NCBI RefSeq assembly: GCF_002214605.1
Contig: NZ_CP015193.1
Coordinates: forward strand, 1,778,978 to 1,842,977
Origin: Thermococcus chitonophagus
GTDB taxonomy: Archaea; Methanobacteriota_B; Thermococci; Thermococcales; Thermococcaceae
Direction: 5' to 3'
Length of the DNA stretch: 64,000 nucleotides
The notes beneath the pieces were generated by a model. The model was not told the origin of the DNA, did not search any database, and saw nothing but the letters and a program-made list of their open reading frames with translations. Positions 37,155 to 46,489 of this stretch are shown one piece after another; the first letter of the stretch is position 1; every line of letters starts with the position of its first letter. Position numbers and translations under genes: made by a program.

Positions 37155-37561
37155 AGATGAGGATATTAACGATATTTATCCTTGCAGTATTCCTTCTTCA
37201 ATTTTCCCATGGTGTTATTCTCATTCCACTTTCACTTCTCAGCATCTTTTCCTTTTCCCTTGGAGCGGTGTTCCTAGCGATATTGGGGGCGTACCTAATA
37301 GCCACTGGAGCAACAGGAATTCTCGGGGTAATGACAATGGCCCTAGCCCTACTCGCGGTAGAGGTGGGAGAATTGGAAAGAATAAAGGCACCAGCAAGCC
37401 ATTACCTTATTGCCACGCTTAGTGTGGGCTTGGCAATCCCACTCTACCTGATTACCTTAGGACTGTCGACCCTTAAATTCCCCCTTGACGTTACTTGGAT
37501 TGCCGTAGTGTTTGCCTTCGCTCTATACATCTTTATAAGGCAGTCACTCTTCAACGGGTAG
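37151..37561 (+). CDS. Small polytopic membrane protein, end of MoxR operon
   Basis: A 136-residue protein with four membrane helices and short loops. No family was recognised. ATGA overlap with DUF58 marks it as the last operon gene. Its 3' end overlaps the convergent MFS gene by 18 bases. Confidence 0.78.
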   Translation: MKMRILTIFILAVFLLQFSHGVILIPLSLLSIFSFSLGAVFLAILGAYLIATGATGILGVMTMALALLAVEVGELERIKAPASHYLIATLSVGLAIPLYLITLGLSTLKFPLDVTWIAVVFAFALYIFIRQSLFNG

Positions 37562-38731
37562 CCTCATCCTCCTAACGATCAGCAACGTCAGTATTCCGAT
37601 GAGGGGCATTATCGTCAGCTCAGCCAGTGCCAAGGTCTCGCTGTGCTTCGCCAACAAATCGGTCACGGTAGGTGCAACAGCGTTAGCAGAGTTTGATATC
37701 AGACCAAGTGCAAAGTTAGCCCTAGGAACGACTTCCTGGGGGTATGTGGCTGGAGCGCTAGTCCAAAACGCGGGGCCCGTACCCTGCAGTGCCCCTACAA
37801 GGACAACACTTGCTAGGGCCAAGCTATAGTTCCCAGCCAGCATGGCTTTTGAGTAGACGACAAGTCCCAGGAACGCAACGGCATATGCTATTATCATGAC
37901 TCTAACTATGGCATTGAACAAGCCCCTGGGGTCAGTATTCTTCTTTGAGAGCTGGTAACCGAGGTAACCAAACCCTATGCTCCAAAGAGCCTTAGAGATG
38001 CTAAGAGTCGTGGAGAGCGTTGCAACGTGGCTCTTGGTCCATCCCATCTTGTATCCGAGGCTACTTGAAAATCCTATTATGGTGAATATTACCCACAGGG
38101 CGGGGAAGAACGTGAAGCCAAGAACCCAAGTAAAGGGGAGTTTCCAGACATTTACCTTCGCTTCCCCTCCCCGTGGATGCCTTATCTCAAAGTCCTCCGT
38201 AAAGGCGTACCACAGAGCGTAAACAACGTATATGACCAAGCCCGTTAAAATGAACCCCATCTTCCAAGAGACGTAGCCCAGGAGATACCTCGCGCTTATA
38301 CTCCCAAAGACGCCTCCCCAGAATATTCCGGAAAGTATTATGCCCTTTGCAAAGGGCCTTTCAGCGACGAAGTATCTCGCTATTTGCGTACTGAACAATG
38401 GAACTAGCCCAACAACGAAACCCTGAATGAATCTAAGGAAGACAACAGCATTCCAATTGCCAACAAAGGGTATCAGCATTTGGGGAATTGCAGCCCAAGA
38501 GACAACAATTCCGACGCTTCTCTTAAACGACCCCTCATACAGCCTCGTATGGCCTATCAGGAATGCGACGAATAAACCAAAAACATAGGCTATGTGTTGA
38601 AGCTCATAAGCTGAATCGGGAATTCCAAAGTGCTTTATTATGTCCGGCCTCGCAACACCCATGAACGTTAGGGTTCCAAAGCCCGCGGTCATCAATAACG
38701 TGTCAAGTATCACGGACTTCCACCTTCCCAT
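37544..38731 (-). CDS. Major facilitator superfamily transporter
   Basis: A 395-residue protein with 12 predicted helices in two halves. It has an MFS-like inter-helix segment and a central loop rich in charged residues (FEIRHPRGGEAKVNV). Substrate unknown. The ribosome binding site GGAGGTGG precedes the ATG. It is co-directional with the GDT1-like and aminotransferase genes upstream, with gaps of a few bases, so these three form one transcript. Confidence 0.85.
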   Translation of the reverse strand: MGRWKSVILDTLLMTAGFGTLTFMGVARPDIIKHFGIPDSAYELQHIAYVFGLFVAFLIGHTRLYEGSFKRSVGIVVSWAAIPQMLIPFVGNWNAVVFLRFIQGFVVGLVPLFSTQIARYFVAERPFAKGIILSGIFWGGVFGSISARYLLGYVSWKMGFILTGLVIYVVYALWYAFTEDFEIRHPRGGEAKVNVWKLPFTWVLGFTFFPALWVIFTIIGFSSSLGYKMGWTKSHVATLSTTLSISKALWSIGFGYLGYQLSKKNTDPRGLFNAIVRVMIIAYAVAFLGLVVYSKAMLAGNYSLALASVVLVGALQGTGPAFWTSAPATYPQEVVPRANFALGLISNSANAVAPTVTDLLAKHSETLALAELTIMPLIGILTLLIVRRMRLPVEE

Positions 38732-38743
38732 TGTACCACCTCC

Positions 38744-39007
38744 TCAAAGCTTTCCAAGCAACATCAACACGCCAAACGCAATGAATAGGACTCCAGCAGC
38801 TTTGTGAACGATATCTAAAGGCAAAGAGTCCTTAATTTTCTCACCTATCAGGGCCCCAATTAAGTTGACCAATGCCAATCCCAATATCGCCCCTATAAAA
38901 GCTTTCCACCATCCATATTTCGATGCGAAAGCTATCGTAGCGAGTTGAGTTTTATCTCCAAGTTCGGCCAAAAAAATAGCTAGAAAGATCTGAAATATCT
39001 CTTTCAT
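38744..39007 (-). CDS. TMEM165/GDT1 (UPF0016) family membrane protein
   Basis: An 87-residue protein, half-length for the family, with one copy of the defining motif EXGDKTQL (ELGDKTQLATIAFA, about 15-28) and three helices. Single-repeat members are thought to assemble as dimers. Homologues move Mn2+ or Ca2+. It overlaps the aminotransferase gene by four bases. Confidence 0.88.
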   Translation of the reverse strand: MKEIFQIFLAIFLAELGDKTQLATIAFASKYGWWKAFIGAILGLALVNLIGALIGEKIKDSLPLDIVHKAAGVLFIAFGVLMLLGKL

Positions 39008-40182
39008 CCTTTCACCTCGCTCAATGCTCCCTCTATCCTGTCCATAGCCTCTATAAGCTTCTCTTTACTTGTTGCATAGCTTATTCTTATGTACCCTTCT
39101 CCATTCTTTCCAAATGCCGTTCCTGGGATTACAACAACCCTAGCTTTTTCAAGTAGCCACTCGCTGAACTCCTCGCTACTCATTTCAGTTTCACTTATGT
39201 TCGGGAATATGTAGAAGGCACCTTTTGGCTCTCTGACGTTTATGTAGGGCATCTTCTTCAACCTGTCAAGCACGAGCTTTCTCCTCTCTGCATACTCTCT
39301 CCTCATCTCCTCGACGGCTTTCCAGCTCTCCTCACTCCTCAGTGCCTCAACCCCCGCCACCTGCACGAAGGAAGTGACGTTCCCTATTACATAAGCGTGA
39401 AGCTTAACCATGTCCTTTATTATTTGACTTGGAGCTATTGCAAACCCTAACCTCCATCCGGTCATTGCAAACGTTTTCGAGAATGAGTTGACGAGTATTG
39501 TGTTCTCGGGAGCGAACTTTATCATTGGATAGTGCTTTGCATCGTCATAGAGGAAGTGCTCATATGGCTCATCGCTTAATATGTATATGTTGTAATCCTG
39601 AGCTATCTCAGCTATCGCCTTTGCAACTTTCTTATCGAGAACTGCCCCCGTTGGGTTGTTTGGATAATTGACAACTATCATCCTGGTCCTCTTCGTCACG
39701 AGCTCAAGTAACTCATCCGGATCAATCATGAAGTCATTTTCCTCTCTAAGTGGTATCCTTATTGGCTTAGCCTCAGCAAGCTTAGCATCCTCTACATAGC
39801 TAACGAAGGCAGGATCTGGAATTATTACTTCATCCCCCTGCTCGAGCAGGGTCTCGAAGGCTATGTAAGTTGCCTCGTAGGCACCCGCAGTCACTATAAC
39901 GTTGTCAACCTCAACGTCAACGTCGTAAAACTTCTTGTAGTACTCGACTATTGCCTCTCTAAGCTCCTGAATTCCAGCGTTTGGTGTGTAGTGGGTCCAA
40001 CCTTCGTCCAAGGCCCTCTTAGCAGCTTCCTTAACATTAGCGGGAGTGTCAAAATCGGGCTCTCCGATTCCAAGTGAAATAACGTTCTCCATTTTTGACG
40101 CTCTCTCGAAGAGCTCCCTTATCTTCGACCTCTGAATAAGACCCATCCTAGCGGCGATGAAGTACTTCTTCTTCTGCCTCAT
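39004..40182 (-). CDS. Class I/II aminotransferase (aromatic/aspartate type)
   Basis: A 392-residue PLP enzyme of fold type I. Elements are GIGEPDFDTP (38-47), NYPNNPTGA (172-180), SDEPYEHF, Schiff-base lysine K236 in NSFSKTFAMTGWRLGF, and a C-terminal YIRISYA with the substrate-binding Arg. It belongs to the archaeal aspartate/aromatic aminotransferase group. Amino-donor specificity is not deducible, though the nearby indolepyruvate oxidoreductase would use aromatic 2-oxo acids. The start may be internal (MGLIQRSKI). Confidence 0.9.
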   Translation of the reverse strand: MRQKKKYFIAARMGLIQRSKIRELFERASKMENVISLGIGEPDFDTPANVKEAAKRALDEGWTHYTPNAGIQELREAIVEYYKKFYDVDVEVDNVIVTAGAYEATYIAFETLLEQGDEVIIPDPAFVSYVEDAKLAEAKPIRIPLREENDFMIDPDELLELVTKRTRMIVVNYPNNPTGAVLDKKVAKAIAEIAQDYNIYILSDEPYEHFLYDDAKHYPMIKFAPENTILVNSFSKTFAMTGWRLGFAIAPSQIIKDMVKLHAYVIGNVTSFVQVAGVEALRSEESWKAVEEMRREYAERRKLVLDRLKKMPYINVREPKGAFYIFPNISETEMSSEEFSEWLLEKARVVVIPGTAFGKNGEGYIRISYATSKEKLIEAMDRIEGALSEVKG

Positions 40183-40288
40183 AACTACTCCCCCCGCGTT
40201 TCAAGGGTTGTAAATATCTTATTAAAATTTCACGGATGCTTTGCTCAAAGACTTTCTAGAAAACTCAGTATTTAAAACAAAAGAAACC

Positions 40289-40708
40289 CTAGAGGGCCTC
40301 GATAATTGCAATTTTTTCAAAACCCTTTAAGACTTCCTCAAACTTACACTCTTCTAAAGGTAACTCTTTCAGCCCAAACTTTCTAATAGTATCGGTTACC
40401 GAATCGGAACCAAAAGAGATGAGTATATTCTCGCCTTCTCTAGCACCTACTTTTTCTATAGCCTCCCTTATCTGCCTGTTTTGAGCTAATCTTATTAGAA
40501 TCTCCCCTTTAACGGTTTTCGCAACGTTTCTTCCTTCCTTGAAGGCCTTCAAGGATATTATTGTTGCAAATAACACAACTTCCCAACATTTAACTGAAAC
40601 TACCTGGCAATTTTCTGGACAGCTGTTGATTATACTCTCAAGGAGGGAGCCCGGGATAAAGATCTTCGCAATGTAAATATCTCCCATCCTTGTAGGAATT
40701 TTCAGCAT
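40289..40708 (-). CDS. cgi121: KEOPS complex subunit Cgi121
   Basis: About 139 residues matching archaeal Cgi121. A central helix KCWEVVLFATIISLKAFKEG leads to the conserved GEILIRLAQNRQIREAIEKVGA segment, then ISFG. KEOPS makes t6A37 on tRNAs; Cgi121 binds the Bud32 kinase and the tRNA CCA end. The ATG at 40708, with GGGGG shortly upstream, is preferred. The longer open frame to 40870 encodes a basic leader absent from the family and runs through promoter-like AT-rich DNA. Confidence 0.82.
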   Translation of the reverse strand: MLKIPTRMGDIYIAKIFIPGSLLESIINSCPENCQVVSVKCWEVVLFATIISLKAFKEGRNVAKTVKGEILIRLAQNRQIREAIEKVGAREGENILISFGSDSVTDTIRKFGLKELPLEECKFEEVLKGFEKIAIIEAL

Positions 40709-40919
40709 TTTAACCCCCATAACTAAGAGAAGCTTTGAAGTTTTAACATTATTGTTATCTCCAACTTTCCCTGTCTCCAAAGAGGTTCTTTTTAAATTTA
40801 TCTGCTGTCTGTAAGGATATGAGACAGTGTGCACTACTCCCTTTTGTACTAATGCAACAATGGAGGTCATCTGATGAGCAAATTACTTTTTCCGGGGAGT
40901 TGTTTTTCATAATTTTTAA

Positions 40920-40986
40920 TTTTTGGCGGTTGATTTTATTAATTTTTTAAGATTTATATTATCCTAATAATAAAACACGCCAAAAA
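40920..40986. promoter_or_regulatory. E2F-like inverted repeat bracketing the RHH-ftsZ promoter
   Basis: TTTTTGGCG (40920-40928) and CGCCAAAAA (40978-40986) form a perfect 9-bp inverted repeat separated by 49 very AT-rich bases. The right arm directly abuts the TATA-like TATTTAAC used by the RHH-ftsZ operon, so a protein bound there would affect initiation. It could be an operator for the RHH protein itself or for a chromatin protein. Confidence 0.5.
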
Positions 40987-41045
40987 GTATTTAACTAATT
41001 AAAGCGCAGGCTTAGAATAGGAAACCCCATAAGGGTGTTGCAGAG

Positions 41046-41234
41046 ATGGCCAAGATGAAAATAATTAGCGTCCAACTGCCCCAGAGCATGATACACGGCC
41101 TTGATGCTCTTGTTAAGAGGGGTGTTTTTCCTAATAGGAGCGAGGCCATTCGAGTAGCAATCAGGGAACTTCTGAAAAAAGAACTCTACAAGGAGGAGCT
41201 TCAGGAGGAGCTCCCTGAGTACCTTGTTAGATAA
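41046..41234 (+). CDS. Ribbon-helix-helix regulator (CdrS-like) upstream of ftsZ
   Basis: A 62-residue RHH (CopG/MetJ fold) protein. The DNA-contacting strand is IISVQLPQ, followed by helices [13 protein letters not shown] and [16 protein letters not shown]. It overlaps the open frame leading into ftsZ, whose actual start lies 20 bases downstream, so the two are co-transcribed. The arrangement is like the cdrS-ftsZ2 pair of haloarchaea, where CdrS regulates division genes. Equivalence here is inferred. Confidence 0.88.
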   Translation: MAKMKIISVQLPQSMIHGLDALVKRGVFPNRSEAIRVAIRELLKKELYKEELQEELPEYLVR

Positions 41235-41253
41235 CTTGGGGGAGGAGGGGAGA

Positions 41254-42498
41254 ATGGTATTTAAAAAATTGTTAGAGCAGGCCGGAATTGACTTGGATTT
41301 CGATGGAGAGAAACTTGAGACTTCCGAGTTTTTTGGAGATGGTGAAGATCTTATAAAAATCGCAGTCATCGGTGTTGGTGGTTCGGGAAATAACACGATA
41401 AGTAGGCTTTATGATTTGGGAGTACAAGGAGCAGATTTAATAGCAATGAACACTGATGCCCAGCACCTACATCAAATTAAAGCCCACAAGAAACTCCTTT
41501 TGGGAAGGTCAATAACCCAGGGAAAAGGATCAGGAGGAGATCCGAGAATTGGATATAGGGCTGCAGAAGCTAGTGCTAATGAGATAGCAAAGATAGTCAA
41601 AGACTATGATCTTGTCTTCATAACTGCCGGAATGGGTAATGGAACTGGAACTGGAGCAGCTCCAGTAGTTGCAAGGATAATAAAGGAAACTGCGAGGAAC
41701 AATGCAAGGTTACAAGAGCCTTTAGTCATCAGCGTTGTTACGTTCCCCTTCAAGATGGAGGGATGGGTTAGAATCGAGAAAGCTAAGGCTGGAATAAAGA
41801 TGCTTCTTGAGCACTCAGATACCGTAATCATAATTCAGAATGACAAGCTGATAGATTTAGTTCCAAACCTTCCAATACAAACAGCTTTCAGGTTCGCTGA
41901 TGAGATAATAGCGAGAATGGTGAAGGGAATTATAGAAACTATAAAGCTACCTTCAATGGTCAACATCGATTACGCTGATATATACAGCGTTATGAAGGGT
42001 GGAGGTCCCGCTCTTATAGGAATTGGAGAGAGCGATTCAAACAACAGGGCAGTAGATGCCGTAATGGAAGCTTTGAACAACAAGATGCTGGAAGTTGAGT
42101 TTGGATCAGGAGATAAAGCCCTAGTGCACTTCACTGTAGGGCCAGACGTCAGTCTAAAGGAAATAACGAGTGCAATGGAGATAGTGTATGAAAAGCTTGG
42201 TGAGAAGAGCGAAATAAAGTGGGGAGCAATGGTAGACCCAGATATGGGCAAGACCGTAAGAGCAATGGTCATAATGACAGGCGTTAAGAGTCCCCAGATA
42301 CTTGGTTACAAGGAAGGAGTTGAAGTCCATGCACTTACTGATTCAAACCCAATAATATCCCCTAAGGACATAATGGCTGTGGACAGCAAAGTTGATGAAA
42401 TATTTGCAGAAATAGACCCAAGAGGGAGAAGATTTAGCAAGGACAAAAAACCCTCTTACGATAGAATATTTAAGGATCTTGGCTTCTACGAGCTTTAG
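41254..42498 (+). CDS. ftsZ: Cell division protein FtsZ
   Basis: About 414 residues. The GTP-binding domain has [13 protein letters not shown] (about 37-49), NTDAQHL, the tubulin signature [15 protein letters not shown] and the T7 loop [11 protein letters not shown]. The C-terminal FtsZ domain and tail ([10 protein letters not shown]) follow. It polymerises into the division ring. The ATG at 41254 is chosen for its strong site GGAGGAGGGGAG. A TTG at 41224 would read through that site. Confidence 0.96.
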   Translation: MVFKKLLEQAGIDLDFDGEKLETSEFFGDGEDLIKIAVIGVGGSGNNTISRLYDLGVQGADLIAMNTDAQHLHQIKAHKKLLLGRSITQGKGSGGDPRIGYRAAEASANEIAKIVKDYDLVFITAGMGNGTGTGAAPVVARIIKETARNNARLQEPLVISVVTFPFKMEGWVRIEKAKAGIKMLLEHSDTVIIIQNDKLIDLVPNLPIQTAFRFADEIIARMVKGIIETIKLPSMVNIDYADIYSVMKGGGPALIGIGESDSNNRAVDAVMEALNNKMLEVEFGSGDKALVHFTVGPDVSLKEITSAMEIVYEKLGEKSEIKWGAMVDPDMGKTVRAMVIMTGVKSPQILGYKEGVEVHALTDSNPIISPKDIMAVDSKVDEIFAEIDPRGRRFSKDKKPSYDRIFKDLGFYEL

Positions 42499-42547
42499 CC
42501 TTTAACTTTTTAACTTCCAATTCTTACACAGTTTCTAGGTGGCTTTA

Positions 42548-43315
42548 ATGGGGGCAGTCATCAGTATAGCCAATCAAAAAGGAGGAGTAGGAAAAACAAC
42601 TCTTGCCTTAAACCTTGGACATGCCCTCGCTAAACTTGATAGAAAGGTTCTTCTCGTTGACATTGATCCACAGTTCAACCTGACATTCGCCCTGATTGGG
42701 ATGGACGTAGTTAACTATGAAGACAAAAATGTTGGAACCTTAATGACCAAGGAGAGCCAAATAGACGAAGTGATAATTAACGTGAAGGAAAACCTCGACC
42801 TAATTCCAAGCCACCTAACCCTTTCAGCGAAGGAAATAGAGATCTTAAACTCCTACAATAGGGAGAGAAGACTAGAGAAAGCTCTAAAGCCAGTGTTTCC
42901 TGATTATGACTATATCATAATTGACAACCCTCCAAGCATGGGAATATTCTTAGTTAACTCTCTTACTACTTCAGATTACGTTCTGATTCCGCTCGAGCTC
43001 AGCTACTTTGGTGTAATAGGAATGCAACTGATGTTCAACTTAATGGCAATGATAAAGGAAGAAACAAACGACAGCCTAAGGCTACTCGGCATAGTCCCGA
43101 ACAAATTTACCAGACAGACAAAAGTCCCTCAAATGAGACTAAAGGAACTCAAGGAGCTCTACCCAGATGCTCCAATACTCCCCACGATCCCCAAGGCGAT
43201 AGCAATAGAGAAGGCCCAAGCAGAAGGGAAAAGTATATTTGAGTACGAGCCTGATGGTAAGGCAAGCAAAGCATTTGAAAAGCTTGCTAAAGAGGTGATC
43301 TCAATTGTCGAATGA
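42548..43315 (+). CDS. parA: ParA/Soj-family chromosome-partitioning ATPase
   Basis: About 255 residues. The deviant Walker [11 protein letters not shown] (about 8-17), [12 protein letters not shown] and IIDNPPSMG define ParA. The ATG at 42548 is preferred to the GTG nine bases upstream because AGGTGG is then correctly spaced. The downstream RHH gene overlaps by 11 bases and probably encodes the DNA-binding partner. Its location next to ftsZ suggests coordinated segregation and division. Confidence 0.93.
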   Translation: MGAVISIANQKGGVGKTTLALNLGHALAKLDRKVLLVDIDPQFNLTFALIGMDVVNYEDKNVGTLMTKESQIDEVIINVKENLDLIPSHLTLSAKEIEILNSYNRERRLEKALKPVFPDYDYIIIDNPPSMGIFLVNSLTTSDYVLIPLELSYFGVIGMQLMFNLMAMIKEETNDSLRLLGIVPNKFTRQTKVPQMRLKELKELYPDAPILPTIPKAIAIEKAQAEGKSIFEYEPDGKASKAFEKLAKEVISIVE

Positions 43316-43634
43316 AAAAGGAAAGATACCGAAGCTCTTCTCAGGTTCCCTTGATGACCTAACAAAACCTGGGAAGAAAAAGAAAGAGGAGAAAGATCTC
43401 AAAAAGGAGAAAAAGCAGAAAACCCTTTACATATCTCTTGACACGAACAGAAAGCTAATAGAGCTCTACGCTGAAGAGGGAAGAAGGCAGAGCAAAATAG
43501 TTGAGGATGCTGTTGACCTATACTATTACCTAAAGAAAGCCTTGGGTGAAAGGAAGTTTGATGAGCTAATGGAAGTCGTTAAAAGGGAGGACCCAGAACT
43601 TCTAAGGGACTATTTGGAGAGGTTTAAAGCTTGA
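43305..43634 (+). CDS. RHH protein, likely ParA partner (centromere-binding)
   Basis: A 109-residue protein. A lysine-rich N-terminal arm (about 22-39) precedes a ribbon-helix-helix domain ([19 protein letters not shown], then [20 protein letters not shown]). Small RHH proteins often bind parS-like repeats and stimulate ParA. The start is TTG at 43305, inside the parA end, with GAGGTGATC correctly spaced. No clear tandem parS repeat was found beside it. Confidence 0.82.
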   Translation: MSNEKGKIPKLFSGSLDDLTKPGKKKKEEKDLKKEKKQKTLYISLDTNRKLIELYAEEGRRQSKIVEDAVDLYYYLKKALGERKFDELMEVVKREDPELLRDYLERFKA

Positions 43635-43684
43635 ACTTTTCTTCATAAACATCTTTAAAAACTTTCATATGAAGGTTTTGATCG

Positions 43685-44032
43685 ATGACGGATGAGCTAG
43701 AATTCATTAGAAGAAAAAAGATGCTCGAGCTGATGAAAAAGGCAGGGATCATAGAGGTAGTACCAAAGAAGAAAGTGCTAATAGAGGTCATTACCTCACC
43801 AACCTGTCCCTATTGCCCAATAGCAATGCAGATGGCAAGAGAAATTGCAAGGAAATATAAAGGTGTAGAAGTCAGAGAGCTAAGCATAGCAACGCCAGAG
43901 GGCAGGAAGAAAGCAATAGAACATAACATAATGGGGACTCCAACGATACTCATAAATGGTAAGGTGGAGTTTATAGGATTGCCAAGCTTTCCCGCGTTCG
44001 AAAAGAGGGTTAGGGAGCTCTTATCTTCCTAA
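43685..44032 (+). CDS. Thioredoxin/glutaredoxin-like protein
   Basis: A 115-residue protein with a thioredoxin fold. The active site is SPTCPYCPIAMQMA (about 38-51), a CPYC motif, and the cis-Pro lies in MGTPTILI (about 86-93). The helical N-terminal extension (DELEFIRRKKMLELMKKAG) is unusual for a minimal redoxin. It has its own TATA-like TCTTTAAAAACT (about 43651-43662). It converges on cbiO with a 23-base overlap. Confidence 0.88.
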   Translation: MTDELEFIRRKKMLELMKKAGIIEVVPKKKVLIEVITSPTCPYCPIAMQMAREIARKYKGVEVRELSIATPEGRKKAIEHNIMGTPTILINGKVEFIGLPSFPAFEKRVRELLSS

Positions 44033-44804
44033 GGATAAGATCCATTGCCTCGTCTAAATTCTTTGGTATCCCAAGATTGAGATCATAAAAGAGTTCTATT
44101 AAAGGCGGAACGTCGAGATCATTCTCCCTTAACAGCTCGGGAATTAAAACATCCTGAGGAGGCCCAACTTTTACAAGCCTACCTTCAGATATCAAGGCAA
44201 TTCTATCACAATTTAATAAGTATTCAGGCTCATGAGAAGCCAAAATTACGGTCCTTCCCTGGGTTCGGAGCCTTCTGATAATGTTTTCTACAAGCTTCTT
44301 TCCCCTAAAATCCAGATTTGCGAATGGCTCATCAAAAACTATAACCTCGGGGTCCATAGCCAATACCGTAGCTATCGCAATCCTCTTCTTTTCTCCAAAG
44401 CTAAGCTCTTTGGTTTCCCTGTCAATGTACCCTTCCATGCCAACGAGCCTAAGGCTCTCAATGACCTTCTCTTTAAGCTCTTCTCCCCTGAGTCCCAGGT
44501 TATATGGCCCAAAGGCAACATCTTCAAAAACAGTCGGCATGAAGAGCTGATCATTTGGATCTTGAAATACAATTCCCACTATCCTCCTAACCTTCTTAGG
44601 TTCCTTAACAGGGTTTATTCCTTTAATCTTAATTTCTCCTCTTTTAGGTTTCAGAATGCCATTTAAATGAAGGATAAGTGTGGATTTCCCGGCACCATTT
44701 GGACCGAGCAAGCCGAAAACTTCTCCCTGCTTGATTTCAAGTGTTATTCCTCTGAGAACTTCCCTATCATCATAGGAGAAATATACATCCTTAACCTCTA
44801 TCAT
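44010..44804 (-). CDS. cbiO: Cobalt/nickel ECF transporter ATPase CbiO
   Basis: A 264-residue ABC ATPase of ECF type. It has Walker A GPNGAGKST, Q-loop IVFQDPNDQLF (the ECF Asn-Asp-Gln), signature LSFGEKKRIAIA, and Walker B VIVFDEPFANLD. It is the last gene of cbiMNQO, overlapping cbiQ by four bases. Confidence 0.93.
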   Translation of the reverse strand: MIEVKDVYFSYDDREVLRGITLEIKQGEVFGLLGPNGAGKSTLILHLNGILKPKRGEIKIKGINPVKEPKKVRRIVGIVFQDPNDQLFMPTVFEDVAFGPYNLGLRGEELKEKVIESLRLVGMEGYIDRETKELSFGEKKRIAIATVLAMDPEVIVFDEPFANLDFRGKKLVENIIRRLRTQGRTVILASHEPEYLLNCDRIALISEGRLVKVGPPQDVLIPELLRENDLDVPPLIELFYDLNLGIPKNLDEAMDLILRKIRAP

Positions 44805-45457
44805 ACCAAGAACCCTCCCAAAGCCAATACTGTAAGTGGAACTACTACTTTACTGCTCCCGCAACTCAGGTCAGGGAAAGTTTCAAAGTTCCTCGAGAGC
44901 ATTGCCCAGTAAATCCTAACGCTCCTGTAGTACGCCCTCACTAGCAACTCTCCTATGAGGGAGCCAAGCATCTTATAGTACTCAAGCCTGCCAACGCTTA
45001 TACATCTCGAGTCGAGAGCTTTTTTCATCCTCTCTGCCTCCTCTATCAGGAGGTCTATATACCTGTAAGTGAACATCAAGGTTAAGGTAAGAATCCTGGG
45101 GATCCTAAGCTTCTCCATCTCAGCTATTATCGTCGGGAAACCAATCGATGACACTATTACCACCACGGTAGAAGAGGAGAGATAAGCCTTGCCCAGGAGA
45201 AGGAAGAATCTGTAGACTCCCTCTCTGGTTATTAGCCCCAATGGAGTGTTGAGTATAGGAGTGCCCGGCCAGAAGAGCGCCGTCAAGAATATTAGGCTTT
45301 CAAAGCTAAATAAAACCCCGAGGAACTTTATTACTCTTCTTTTCGGTCTAAGCGCTACCACGATTACCAAGAACAGGCCCAAGAAATATACAAGATCATC
45401 AAGCCTTTTCCTAGTTGCTACTGCAAATGCATAAATGAAAATTAGGAAGAGGTACAT
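44801..45457 (-). CDS. cbiQ: Cobalt/nickel ECF transporter transmembrane subunit CbiQ
   Basis: About 218 residues with five to six helices. The coupling region has MFTYRYIDLLIEEAERMKKALDSR (about 145-168), which contains the conserved A-R-type signature that docks on the ATPases. The ATG at 45457 with GGGTG six bases upstream is preferred to a GTG nine bases earlier. Confidence 0.92.
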   Translation of the reverse strand: MYLFLIFIYAFAVATRKRLDDLVYFLGLFLVIVVALRPKRRVIKFLGVLFSFESLIFLTALFWPGTPILNTPLGLITREGVYRFFLLLGKAYLSSSTVVVIVSSIGFPTIIAEMEKLRIPRILTLTLMFTYRYIDLLIEEAERMKKALDSRCISVGRLEYYKMLGSLIGELLVRAYYRSVRIYWAMLSRNFETFPDLSCGSSKVVVPLTVLALGGFLV

Positions 45458-45458
45458 C

Positions 45459-45707
45459 TCAAGCACCCTTTGCTAGCTTGGCCATTCCATATCCAATGAC
45501 GAAAGCAAGGGTTATTCCAATTATTCCAGCTATCATCCCCTGTCCCCAAGTTTCTCCATAGTCAAGGGGAGCATGATATATTGGCTTCTCCTCAAGCCCG
45601 ACTTTTTCCATTGTGGCCTCAAGTCCATCAGGATTGCTCGAGGCTAGGGGCAGGACGATCGCCAGTATCGCGAGTATTATCAAAATCCCCTTCACCACGT
45701 TCCTCAT
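45459..45707 (-). CDS. cbiN: CbiN-type (PDGLE domain) component
   Basis: An 82-residue protein. A signal/TM helix is followed by the extracytoplasmic motif SSNPDGLEATMEKVGLEE (about 24-41) and a second helix. PDGLE proteins are the small partner of CbiM that stimulates metal loading. It overlaps cbiM by four bases. Confidence 0.92.
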   Translation of the reverse strand: MRNVVKGILIILAILAIVLPLASSNPDGLEATMEKVGLEEKPIYHAPLDYGETWGQGMIAGIIGITLAFVIGYGMAKLAKGA

Positions 45708-46318
45708 GCCGGCACCCCCTGAAGCTCAGGAAGCTTTGTCCTAACCGCGTTAACAACTGCCAGCGTGATTATGGCCTCCCCAATGCCTATCACCGCGTGG
45801 TAGCCAACCATTAGGCTCAACACTTTCATAAAGGGTAGGCTCTTGCTTACTCCAATCTCCACGGCAACCAACGCTGCTCCGGTGACAACTGAAGTCCAGG
45901 AAGCTACAGCTATCGCAAGCTGTTCATTAATAGCCTTAAGCCTTGAGTACAGGTAGTACCCCAGGAAGGCACCAATGATACCCATGTTGAGTATATTCGC
46001 GCCTATAGCCGTTACTCCCCCATCGCCGAACAGCAGGGTTTGAATCAGCAGAACTGCAGTGATCACTATTACCGCGGCATAGGGTCCAAGAAGTATCGCA
46101 ACTAGCGTTGCCCCAAGCAGGTGACCGCTGACTCCTCCAATGATTGGAAAGTTGACCATTTGGGCCGCAAATATTCCCGCGGCAAATAAGCCGAGTAATG
46201 GAATTTTATCCTCTGGAAGGTTCTTTAGCTTCCTAAGGGAGTAGCCGACGACTCCTATTGTTACAGCGTACGTTACAATGATAACTGGGAGGCTTAGCAA
46301 ACCGTCGGGAATGTGCAT
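45704..46318 (-). CDS. cbiM: Cobalt/nickel transport substrate-binding subunit CbiM
   Basis: About 204 residues with seven helices. The N-terminus MHIPDGLLS supplies the metal ligand His2. This decides the start at 46318 rather than the TTG six bases upstream; AAGGAGGG is correctly spaced. GGVSGHLLGATLVA includes a further conserved His. It is the first gene of cbiMNQO; the metal feeds cobalamin or Ni-hydrogenase. Confidence 0.94.
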   Translation of the reverse strand: MHIPDGLLSLPVIIVTYAVTIGVVGYSLRKLKNLPEDKIPLLGLFAAGIFAAQMVNFPIIGGVSGHLLGATLVAILLGPYAAVIVITAVLLIQTLLFGDGGVTAIGANILNMGIIGAFLGYYLYSRLKAINEQLAIAVASWTSVVTGAALVAVEIGVSKSLPFMKVLSLMVGYHAVIGIGEAIITLAVVNAVRTKLPELQGVPA

Positions 46319-46447
46319 TCTCAACCCTCCTTTTGTGTTATCATTTGCAGAATTAGTAGCACGAAATTAAAACGTTTTTAAAACTGCATGTTACCAACTA
46401 AAGGTTTGCTCATCGTTGCATTTCTACGTCCATTGAAGCCTAAGAAA

Positions 46448-46457
46448 CCTTATAAGG
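46448..46457 (+). promoter_or_regulatory. Promoter of acdA-iorAB
   Basis: CCTTATAAGG is a palindromic TATA box. The predicted start near 46478 leaves a very short leader with GGTGGGG before the ATG at 46490. Confidence 0.55.
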
Positions 46458-46489
46458 TCGTTTTACAAGCATGAAAATGGTGGGGCTTA

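Noticed and set aside
40709-40870. Long N-terminal extension of Cgi121
   Set aside because: The 54 extra codons are not family-like and run through AT-rich promoter DNA; the ATG at 40708 with a purine-rich site is preferred.
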